Source: Asparagopsis taxiformis
Lineage: Eukaryota; Rhodophyta; Florideophyceae; Bonnemaisoniales; Bonnemaisoniaceae
DNA: 20,787 nt
Direction of reading: 5' to 3'
Assembly: GCA_030407315.1 (NCBI GenBank)
Contig: JALQPE010001077.1
Span: forward strand, 1 to 20,787
Shown: one piece after another, positions 1 to 7,441 of the stretch
Position numbering within the stretch: position 1 is the first letter of the stretch
Layout: every line of letters begins with the position of its first letter
The notes under the pieces: generated by a model
Databases searched by the model: none
Seen by the model: the letters and a program-made list of their open reading frames with translations, nothing else
What the model was told of the DNA's origin: nothing
Program-made: the position numbers and the translations under genes

Positions 1-679
1 AAATACATTGCTCTTGGCATATATGACGTTTGGCTGATCTACTTGTTGTTGGCTACCTACACGCTATGGCCTACGCTAAAAAAAGGAGTCAAATCCATGA
101 CCGCTCTTTCACCAACAGAAAAATGGTGGCTGTTGGTCTGGGGGATTAATATGCTAATTGCGTTCAACTACCAAGCTGCTTTATACTTCAAGGCCAAAGT
201 TTACATCCTCGGGCCATTGATCTTTTCTTTCTCCTTCTATGGCTTGGCAGTTTACTTATTACTAAACCGTAAACATGGGCTACCGATGAGTCAGGTGGCA
301 AGCAAGTATGGCAACAAAAAAATACAGGAAGAAAAAGCCAATCCTTTAGTCGAGCAATTGAAAATGCTGATGGAACAAGAGCATCTCTATCGCAATTCCA
401 ACTAAAACTGCAAGACCTTGCGACACGTCTATCTATCTCTCCGCACCAATTATCCCAGCTACTAAACGACAATCTGGGTAAAAGCTTCAAACTTTCATCA
501 ATGAGTACCGGGTGCAAGCTGCCTGCCAACAAATAGCTGAACTGAACCATCTTAGTCTAGAAGGGATTGGTTATGAGGTGGGGTTTAGTTCTAAGTCCAC
601 CTTCTACGCCACGTTCAAGAAGATCGTTGGAACAACGCCTTCGAGGTACAAGGCCACTCGACAAGAAGCAACCTCATAA
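1..679 (+). CDS. AraC-family regulator with membrane N-terminus (5' partial, frameshifted)
   Basis: This is a transcriptional regulator whose start lies before the window. The frame open from base 1 encodes at least three hydrophobic segments (around bases 30-75, 125-175 and 205-270), then a charged linker. The DNA-binding part follows in other frames: an AraC/XylS-type helix-turn-helix with LKLQDLATRLSISPHQLSQ, then FINEYRVQAA, then the second-helix signature EGIGYEVGFSSKSTFYATFK and the terminal PSRYK. Two one-base losses break it, near 400 (frame stops at 403-405) and near 491 in an A run. The stop at 677-679 closes the reconstructed gene. In this family the C-terminal ~100 residues bind DNA; a membrane N-terminus suggests direct sensing of an envelope or lipid-soluble signal, which is inference. 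It converges with the gene on the other strand with only 17 bases between their stops. Confidence 0.85.
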
Positions 680-696
680 CCCTAACAAAGACTATA

Positions 697-1418
697 TTAA
701 AGGACTCCAAAGTATAAAAAACAACCAACTACATTCCCTATCACAACAATCAGTGGCAGAATTAAGTAGACCACATTGCTCCATGACAATGGCCTAAAAT
801 GACCATCTGGGCCTACGACAGGAAGGAGGCTAATTGAATCAAAAACGACCGCTTTATTGGGGTTTTTAGGCAAATAGAGTACCGCTTCCTCAAGGTCATC
901 TTTGAGTAAATGGCGTGGGTATTCGGAAGGCCAACCGTAGCAGTGTACTTTTTGCCATCCTGCGCGCTAAAGACCACATTGTAATCATGCCAAGCTCCGG
1001 GAGATGGATCTTGCAGTTCTACAGTGTTTTTTAATTCGTTTTTCCGATAGTTGGTCGGATTTTTTCTACGGCTATTTAGCCATCGAAAGAATTTGATTTG
1101 CCCTTCCGCTCCAGGCGATCTAATCGTTGTCAACACCCCTGCGGCCACTTCTCCCTTTATCAACAACTTTACGGTTAATAGATTGATTATGGCATACCTA
1201 ACTGTTCCAATTATACATAGAACCCACATGGAGGTCGAAACAAGTTGAAACACAATGGGGCTGGATGGGAGTGCAGTAAGCCAAGCCACATAATTAAAGA
1301 TATTACAGTGGTGAATACTAATGATCTAGGTAATGGAAAGGCACCTAGAAAAATGAAGAGTCGAGAGAAAAAGTCCAGTTTTTTGGGGTGTAGGAGGGAG
1401 GTTTAAGTCCATTGACAT
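697..1418 (-). CDS. DUF3592-like membrane protein (short paralogue, frameshifted)
   Basis: Function unknown. The main open stretch (813-1289) has hydrophobic segments in its first ~55 residues, then a KGEVAAG element and a beta-rich domain with YNVVFSAQDGKKYTATVG. In the neighbouring frame it continues through DDLEEAVLYLPKNPNKAVVF, a PDGHFRP motif and a C-terminal hydrophobic helix ending at the TAA at 697-699; a lost base near 885-895 separates the two. The N-terminus probably begins at the ATG at 1418 (MSMDLN), with further breaks near 1355 and 1295, giving about 240 residues. The order GEVA - YxxxF - LYLPxNPxxAVVFD - PDGxF matches the longer gene immediately upstream, so the two are paralogues. 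The pattern resembles the DUF3592 family, which I assign only tentatively. It starts 30 bases after the upstream gene's stop, so the two are probably co-transcribed. Confidence 0.65.
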
Positions 1419-1448
1419 TTTAGTTGAATTGATTATGATTTCCTCTTC

Positions 1449-2626
1449 TTACTGCCCAAGTAAAGCCTTGGCTCGCTCCACATCCATACGACTAGTCCCG
1501 GTGCCTTCTATGTTTTGCAGGTCACTCAAGAACAAAGCACCCAATACAAACTCTCGCTTCTCTATCTCCCAAGGATAAGTAACCAACTGATCTTTCCATT
1601 TCAGGTAAATGTCTTGTGCTTCCATATATTTCCCTTGGAAAAGTAGGGCCACTGGTAAGGGAGCAATATACCAATGGGCCGCTGGATCTAATTCTATCGC
1701 TTTGCTGGCCGCTTGTTCAGCCTCAGCAAAAAACTATTCATATAGCGCATAGCGGGAAATATGGTAATAGCGAAGTGCCAGGCTTTTTTGCCAGGCGGCA
1801 TCAATCGGTTCCACCTGATCAATGAGCCCCATATGTTTTATAGTATGCTGCAAGTAGCGCTGTTTCCTTCCTTATCTTTCGTTCGTTTGCTAAGAAAAAA
1901 ATAGGCACCATGGGCCATCTTATGATCAACGAAATAAAGATCACTTGGCGGTTTGTCCTCCAATGATTCAATGAAAATTTGGTATGCTTTTTTGGCTTTT
2001 TCCTCTTCTCCGCTCAGGTAGTAATCAAAGGCTTCATCATATAGTTCGGACAGTGTTTTTTCCTCCGAAAACCCGAAATGATAAACATAGAAGCCAATAT
2101 TTAGCAACAAAACCAAGAGGGAGCAATAAGGATGCCAGCTCTAGGCTTAGGGATCGGCCCAAAACGGCCATCTGGTAAAACTGCCGGAGCATTCGGAATC
2201 GTATCAAACACCACAACCTGATCGGGATTTTCAGGCTTATACAAAATCAGTTTTTCTGCCCCATCTTTCAGTATGTAACCCTCTTTTGAGTTGACGAGGG
2301 AGGTTACTTGATGTGTTATTCCTTCTTTTGTTTCAAAAGTCAAGTAACTCCACTTCTTCTTTTTATTTTCAACCCCTTTCCCCACAGCTACTTCTCCATA
2401 TCTCAAGAGCCATACTGCCCGCCAACCATTCTTGAAAGTAAAGTATATCAATGTTGCCAGCCCTATGCCCAGAAACACTATTCCAATTACAAAGAACACC
2501 ACTAGCCCTAGCAGATCGGGGTATACGCCCCAGAAATCAATTGCTGCCGGTCTAGTAACCGTATAGCAAAACCACATCATTAAGCAGCCGATACCTGTAG
2601 CGACCCACCCCCCAGTGAATAGACAT
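1449..2626 (-). CDS. DUF3592-like membrane domain fused to TPR-like repeats (frameshifted)
   Basis: Function unknown. The N-terminus (start ATG at 2626, MSIHWG) has two hydrophobic helices, the second around VVFFVIGIVFLGIGLATLIY, then LLRYGEVAVGKG and a beta-rich domain with LILYKPENPDQVVVFDTIP and PDGRFGPIPKP. In the next frame a third membrane helix (LVLLLNIGFYVYHFGF) leads into an alpha-helical C-terminus of TPR type: a block with YYLSGEEEKAKKAYQIF, then one with AEAEQAASKAIELDPAAHWY, then FQGKYMEAQDIYLKWKDQL, ending at the TAA at 1449-1451. Breaks lie near 2606 (G run), 2112, 1850 and 1734. The fusion is inferred from the absence of any plausible stop/start pair between the parts. The TPR half would sit on one side of the membrane and recruit partners. 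It lies between a possible first gene (20 bases upstream) and its shorter paralogue (30 bases downstream). Confidence 0.7.
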
Positions 2627-2646
2627 GGCTATTGAAGACTAGTAAT

Positions 2647-3049
2647 CTAGTCAGCCAAGAGAGTTTGCGAGGAGGGGGAGATAGATGTTTTGTCATTATG
2701 GAAGACTTGTTGTACTAAGTTGTCGGTTTTAAGGTAGTGAATTATGTACCGACTGACAACCACATTTTGATGCGGGCTAGCTCCATATAGTATAATTATA
2801 GAGTACCAGGCCTCCTTATGAGATGCACTGATATTCACGCAATTAATGTGGAAGTTGTGCCCTTAGAACTTTCTCGTATCCCTGCACTATCTTTTTCAGG
2901 CCTTCCGGCGGAGTCTTAGGATTGACCTTGATCTCGAGAATACTATACCTACCTCCAAATTACTCCAGAATTATAATTCTATACCTACCAGATAGCCTAG
3001 CTGCTTGCCTGTCAATGCTATTAAGCAGACCTTCGCTATGTACAAACAT
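2647..3049 (-). CDS. Unrecognised broken gene at the head of the DUF3592 unit
   Basis: I do not recognise this protein. On the minus strand a protein-like reading starts at the ATG at 3049 (MFVHSEGLLNSIDRQAARLS), passes GRYRIIILE, meets an in-frame TAA near 2960, resumes in the same frame with FGGRYSILEIKVNPKTPPEG and IVQGYEKVLRAQ, then shifts frame near 2842 into a stretch with SASHKEAWYSIIILYGASPH and NVVVSRYIIHYLKTDNLVQQ, ending at 2647. Expected length is about 135 residues. Reasons to believe it: the residue mix is protein-like, the spacing to the next gene is only 20 bases, and the strand matches. Reasons to doubt it: one in-frame stop and one shift are needed. The segment YSILEIKV fits the E-x-K strand of PD-(D/E)XK nucleases only superficially, and I do not claim that. 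It is divergent from the gene starting at 3123. Confidence 0.4.
2943..2989. repeat. Direct repeat pair flanking a 14-bp perfect palindrome
   Basis: The 11-base sequence CTATACCTACC occurs at 2943-2953 and again at 2979-2989, exactly 36 bases apart. Between them, at 2967-2980, lies AGAATTATAATTCT, which is identical to its own reverse complement. The arrangement lies inside the proposed minus-strand gene and about 135-180 bases upstream of the dehydrogenase start at 3123. It could be an operator, or simply a coding repeat (GRY..ILE twice, 12 codons apart). Confidence 0.6.
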
Positions 3050-3122
3050 CCGAACTTGCCAAGGGACATATCCGAGTAAGCTTTGGATGCTTTGCCACTT
3101 CCTTGAACTAAAAACAGCAAAA

Positions 3123-4651
3123 ATGACTCGACCTACTCTTATGCTCTCGCTATTGCTTTTTGTTGCTAGCTTAAATGCTCAATCAGAAGCAATTCAAGTG
3201 CGAGCCTGCCTCTTAAACTATATCAACGGCACCTCCTACAATCAACCCGAACAAATCGAAAAAGCCTTTTATGATAGGCGAATTTGTACTTATCCAAACC
3301 TGATCAACCTGTCTTTTTGGTTCCTGCAAAGGAATACGCCAGCTGGTTTAATAAGGGGAGCCTGGAGAGGCAAATGGCCGGACTGGCAAGATCTTGTCTA
3401 TCGACATTTCCAATGACATTGCCATAGCCAAGGCTGAGATTGTTATTGCAGCGCGCGACTTGCGCTATATCGATCTATTTTTATTGAAAAAGCTGGAGGG
3501 TCAATGGAAGATCATCAGCAAAGCGGCTACGTTAATGGCTAAAGATGCGCCTGATATTCAAACCACAACTATCCCGTTAAGGAGGTCATTTTTGAAGGGC
3601 TTTTGCACCCCTGGAGCATGGCCTTCCTAAATGAAGAAGAAGCACTAGTGAGTGAAAAGGATGGACAACTCATGAAGGTGAATTTGACAACAAAAACAAA
3701 GACTGCAATATCCGGCTTCCCCAATGATCTCATTGATAGCATTCGAGTGAGGAGTAGAGGAGATAATTCCGGAATTTTTGAAGTAGTACTTGATCCAGAT
3801 TTCAACAACAACCAACACATCTACGTTTCTTATGCTGCTGAAAATAAAAAGGGCGCTACTACCAAAGTAATTCGAGCCAAATTGGTAGGCACGAAACTCA
3901 GCCAGGTCAAAACCTTATTTGTAGCCTCCCCTACACACGAGAAATGTACCACTACGGAGGGGGGATGACTTTTGGTCAAGATGGCAAGCTATACATTACG
4001 ATCGGAGAACGCTTATTCAATGAAAAGGATGAGCCTCCTATGCCGATCGCGCAGAATTTAGAAGATAGGCGAGGGAAAATATATCGCCTGAATCCTGATG
4101 GCAGCATACCGGAAGACAATCCGGATTTCGGAAGCAATAGCATTCCAGGCCTTTATGCCCTGGGTATCCGCGCGGCACAAGGCATAACCTTACACCCAGA
4201 AACTGGGGAGATTTGGTTTAGCGAACATGGAACAATACAAGGAGATGAGATCAATATCCTACGGAAAGGAGCCAACTACGGCTGGCCCATTATTACCACT
4301 GGTAAATATAGAGCCCCAAACTATGATCCTCCTAAATTAGAAGGGACCGTGTTTACTGCTCCTGCTTGGCATTGGCTCCATACAGTAGCTCCAACGGGCC
4401 TTACCTTCTATACTGGAAATGAATTTCCTAGCTGGAAAGGGAATCTCCTCGTACCGGGGCTTTCCCGTGGCAGCCTTTGGCGGTTTATTGTTGAAGGGAC
4501 TACCATCAAGCATGCCGAAGAGTTATTTGTGGATGATCGAGTTCGATCCAGAAAAATTAGGCAAAGTCCGGGCGGCAAGTTGTATATGCTCACCGATGAA
4601 AAGAACGGAAAAATCATCCGGATCCGTAACCACGATCCTGTCGTTAACTGA
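3123..4651 (+). CDS. Secreted NTF2/lumazine-binding-like domain fused to PQQ-type glucose/sorbosone dehydrogenase (frameshifted)
   Basis: This is a probable periplasmic or extracellular sugar dehydrogenase. The start at ATG 3123 is chosen because it opens a signal peptide (MTRPTLMLSLLLFVASLNAQ). Next comes an NTF2-fold domain of the putative lumazine-binding type, with LLNYINGTSYNQPEQIEKAF, VPAKEYASWF, then DIAIAKAEIV, RYIDLFLLKKLEGQWKIISK. The reading then runs without a plausible stop into the GSDH beta-propeller: EVIFEGLLHPWSMAFL, a Y-H-Y-G-G-G motif with GMTFGQDGKLYITIGE (the place of the catalytic His of soluble glucose dehydrogenase), RRGKIYRLNPDGSIPEDNP, GDEINILRKGANYGWP and HTVAPTGLTFY. 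Breaks lie near 3274, 3372, 3573 and 3935. Known GSDH proteins oxidise aldoses with PQQ; substrate and cofactor here are inferred. The fusion would give about 508 residues, longer than GSDH alone. Confidence 0.8.
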
Positions 4652-4739
4652 TCGACCTAGTTTTGGGGGGGTAAAGAAGAACAGGCCATTGAACGGAATC
4701 GGTTATATTTGAGGGAATAAAACACACACCCAAGAGACA

Positions 4740-5893
4740 ATGCGCCCCTCAATTCTCATCCTGTTCTGCTTTACCCTTGTCGATCTCAATAGCCAAGAAC
4801 TGATCGCTAATGGTGGGTTTGAAGACTACAATATTTGCACAGAATACGACGCACCCTGTGCCCCGAGGCTTGGTTCAGACTTCCTCCTACGGAAATTAAT
4901 GTGAAACTAAAGAAAGTGCCTCGTGTCTATGAGGGTAAGTATTCTGAATTGGTGGTGGTTGAAAACGAAAAGAATCCCGTGATTTATCGCGTTTTTCTCT
5001 ACACTCAACTGCTTTGCCCATTAATTCATGGGCAGGAATACACCTTGAATTTCTTTTTCAACCCTGTCTCCGTTAAGCGATACCAATTAGACATGCTATT
5101 GACGGAACAGGAATTAATCAGTGACCTAGTCAACCCCTTGGCATTTTCTGCTACCAGAGTGATTACGGACAAAGATGAAATCAAGAAAAACAGGAAAAGT
5201 AATTGGCGACAAATTGAGGTTACTTTTACTGCCCGAGGGGGAGAAAAATTCCTCACATTTGGCAATTTTAGCAAAGAAGCAACTTTCCTAGAAGGAAAAA
5301 CCAAAGCGAACAATCACCAGGGAGATCTTGTCTTTTTACTAGATAACGTATCCCTACAAGCCAACAACCCGGCTAATGTTTCCTGTCCCGAAATAGAAGA
5401 AACGCGACGACGACTATATGCTACCAATCACCGGCATACCTATAAAAAAGGAATTGAGCGGAATCTCAAAACAGAGGAAGTTGTCTCTGCTCCCTTACCT
5501 CCCGTCAAAACATTAGAGGATACCACTACTGTAGTGACTCCCCCTACTACTACCTTTGAAATCCCCGGCGTAGCTTTTGACTTCGATCTCCATCAGCTAA
5601 AATCTGAATACCTCCCTGCTTTGGACTCCTTTGCTCTCGTAATTCAAAAGAAGGGTTGGAATCAAATCAAGGTTTTAGGTCATACTGATAATATTGGAGA
5701 GGATGACTACAACTTGAAGCTTTCTGCCAAAAGGGCAGAAGCGGTTAAGCAATACCTGGAAAAGAAATTAGATGGTGATGAAGTTCTTATCTTGGCGGAA
5801 GGAAAAGGAGAATGCTGTCCGAAAGTGGATAATGGTACCGAGGAGAATCGAGCGAGAAATAGGAGGGTAGAGATCATACCAAAAACGAAATAA
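4740..5893 (+). CDS. OmpA-family protein with N-terminal beta domain
   Basis: This is an outer-membrane or periplasmic peptidoglycan-binding protein. The ATG at 4740 opens a signal peptide (MRPSILILFCFTLVDLNSQ), followed by ELIANGGFEDYNIC, the N-terminal motif of Bacteroidota proteins with a galactose-binding-like beta domain. A one-base loss in the C run near 4860 shifts the frame; from there it is open to the TAA at 5891-5893. Residues ~40-225 form the beta domain, a Thr/Pro-rich linker (TTTVVTPPTTTFEIP) follows, and the last ~110 residues are the OmpA C domain: VAFDFDLHQLK, VLGHTDNIGEDDYNLKLSAK with RAEAVKQYL, and ENRARNRRVEI. In the family the Asp and Arg of these motifs bind diaminopimelate in peptidoglycan. 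Total about 384 residues. It heads a same-strand set with the genes at 5909 and 6455. Confidence 0.87.
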
Positions 5894-5908
5894 GGAACAT
5901 CACATAGC

Positions 5909-6451
5909 ATGCAGAGGAAAAAACTTCTATTGATACTCCTGATTGGACTTAGTTATCTGACCAATAGCTTCGGCCAGGAGAATAGTCTAACCCCTTTCGA
6001 AGGGACCTATAAAGGAACCTTGGAGATATACCAAGGCGCAAAAGTTGTACAGGATCTCCCAATGGCACTAAAAATCATTCCTGTGGATAGCATCACCTGG
6101 ACGTTCCATATTACCTATCATCGAGAAGGTAAGGAAGATTTCAGGCCTTATGACATCCGGTTGATCGATGCCCAAAAAGGGCATTACGTAATTGATGAGC
6201 ACAACGGTATCCTATTAGATTCCTACCTCCATGGCAACTGCCTCTACGAGCAATTTGCTATCGATAAGTCAGGAATAATCGGTACAACTTGCTTTTTAGA
6301 AGATGATCGACTCTCCTATGAATTAATTCCCGTCAATATGGAACCTATGAGGGTTTCTGGGGATACGATCATTGAAGGAGATACGATACCTGCTGTGCAT
6401 TCTTATCAGGTATACAGCACACAAAAAGCCATACTTAAACGAATAGATTAG
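5909..6451 (+). CDS. Small secreted protein of unknown function
   Basis: I do not recognise the family. The 180-residue frame is intact. It opens with a standard signal peptide (MQRKKLLLILLIGLSYLTNS, cleavage likely after SFGQ), and the mature part is rich in alternating hydrophobic/charged strands typical of a small beta-barrel: FEGTYKGTLEIYQGAKVVQD, MALKIIPVDSITWTFHITYH, YDIRLIDAQKGHYVIDE, and a late GDTIIEGDTIPAVHSYQVYS. The opening FEGTYKGTLEI resembles lipocalin/FABP-like or DUF1579-like barrels, but this is only shape similarity. It starts 15 bases after the OmpA stop, and only 3 bases separate its stop from the next ATG, so it is very likely co-expressed with both neighbours. Confidence 0.85.
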   Translation: MQRKKLLLILLIGLSYLTNSFGQENSLTPFEGTYKGTLEIYQGAKVVQDLPMALKIIPVDSITWTFHITYHREGKEDFRPYDIRLIDAQKGHYVIDEHNGILLDSYLHGNCLYEQFAIDKSGIIGTTCFLEDDRLSYELIPVNMEPMRVSGDTIIEGDTIPAVHSYQVYSTQKAILKRID

Positions 6452-6454
6452 TCT

Positions 6455-7002
6455 ATGAAAAGCATCGGCATCATTGTTGGGCCTGAAGTTGGGAATGAAC
6501 CGGAAGCCATCCGTCAAACGGCGGAATATTTTGGCTATCAGGTAGTGATAAAATACCTCGGGCGACCTAATGACTTCATGCAACTACTGCGAGGAGAGGA
6601 TCGGCTTTTCAATCGCCTTAAAACATGGGTTTTGAGTGTTCATGGAGAGGATGGGAAGTTTATTTACCTGAATTGGATGCTTCTATTTATGAGGAAAATG
6701 AACCGCGTACCCCCATCGGGATTGAAGCCTTGCAAGGTCAGATAAAGCTCAAAAAGCAGCTCATTCTCAATACAGGTTGCACCCTGGGTCAGGCTCAGCT
6801 CGCTGAGCTATTTGTCCGTAATGGAGCCAAAGCCTATATCGGAGCTACGGATTATGTAGAGGGCAATGCCGCTTTGCTTTTTACTACCCGTTTTTTGTAT
6901 GAATGGCAAAAGGGAACTCGCATACACACAGCTTTTGATCGCGCTACTTCGGTGGATCAAGAGACCGGGCTTTTCGGTTCCATGGCGCACCCTGATCTAT
7001 AA
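6455..7002 (+). CDS. Caspase-like (clan CD-like) His/Cys-dyad protein, soluble (one frameshift)
   Basis: The predicted protein is cytoplasmic, about 182 residues, with no signal peptide. A Rossmann-like start (MKSIGIIVGPEVGN) is followed by a strand ending in the histidine of VLSVHGEDGKF (His near residue 63, bases 6641-6643), then LPELDASIYEENEPRTPIG, a second strand ending in the cysteine of LILNTGCTLGQ (Cys codon 6778-6780), then AKAYIGATDYVEGNAALLF and DQETGLFG. A strand-His-Gly followed by a strand-Gly-Cys is the hallmark of clan CD peptidase folds (caspases, gingipains, CHAT). As I recall, similar small proteins are often auto-labelled delta-aminolevulinic acid dehydratase, which does not fit these motifs. 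One indel near 6660 (T run) splits the frame. Whether it cleaves peptides is unproven. The gene begins 3 bases after the preceding stop. Confidence 0.65.
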
Positions 7003-7441
7003 GTTCACCTCGCCTTCCTTGTCTACAGCATTGGGAATCCAACCTTTAGTAGGGTATATGGATTTCCTAACGGGCTTAGTAAGGCTGAGAGCGGCCTAAC
7101 ATGTCCCGTCTTCTTTAGTCATTCCTTACCCCTCCCCAAACCTTACAACAATACATAGCCCCCTGTTCTTGACCAGCGTCCTCATGGGGCGATCGAATCT
7201 ACAGGCCTTTCTCAAACTCTTCCATCGCCGGTAATACCTTCCAATAATATTGATTTTTCACCTATCCCGTAGGGGTTACAGCTGAATAGCCATGAAAGAG
7301 GGGGATTCTTCATACCGTTAAGTCAGGAGAATACACCTTCAACTTTTGTCAATTACTCAGCTATGCCGTTGAACACTAATTACCGATAGACTTCGGTTCG
7401 TCAATACCTCTTCTTTGTGCTAACCATTAAAAACTATCACA
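7003..7441. other. Intergenic region, 439 bp, no supported gene
   Basis: No convincing coding sequence is seen on either strand. The minus strand carries short protein-like scraps (one with EDAGQEQGAMYCCKVWGG ending near 7115) interrupted by stops; I could not join them to anything. The region also contains the CCCGTAGGG-type motif listed separately and must hold the promoter of the protease gene at 7442, but I find no clear Bacteroidota -7/-33 pair. Confidence 0.6.
7264..7276. repeat. Possible degenerate REP-type motif (ATCCCGTAGGGGT)
   Basis: The 13-base sequence is a small imperfect palindrome (ATCCC-GTA-GGGGT). From memory, intergenic repeats of the form ATCCCGTAGGGAT are common in Bacteroidota genomes, often near IS200-like elements. 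Only one copy is seen here, with a possible decayed second half (TTCATACCG) about 40 bases downstream, so it may be a remnant or chance. Confidence 0.25.

Noticed and set aside
2647..3049. PD-(D/E)XK nuclease call for the unrecognised minus-strand gene, based on LEIKV
   Set aside because: A single E-x-K strand is too weak, and no upstream acidic motif or domain context supports it.
6455..7002. Delta-aminolevulinic acid dehydratase (hemB)
   Set aside because: The protein is about half the length of that enzyme and lacks its active-site lysine and metal-binding motifs; the visible motifs are a His-Gly and a Gly-Cys after beta-strands.
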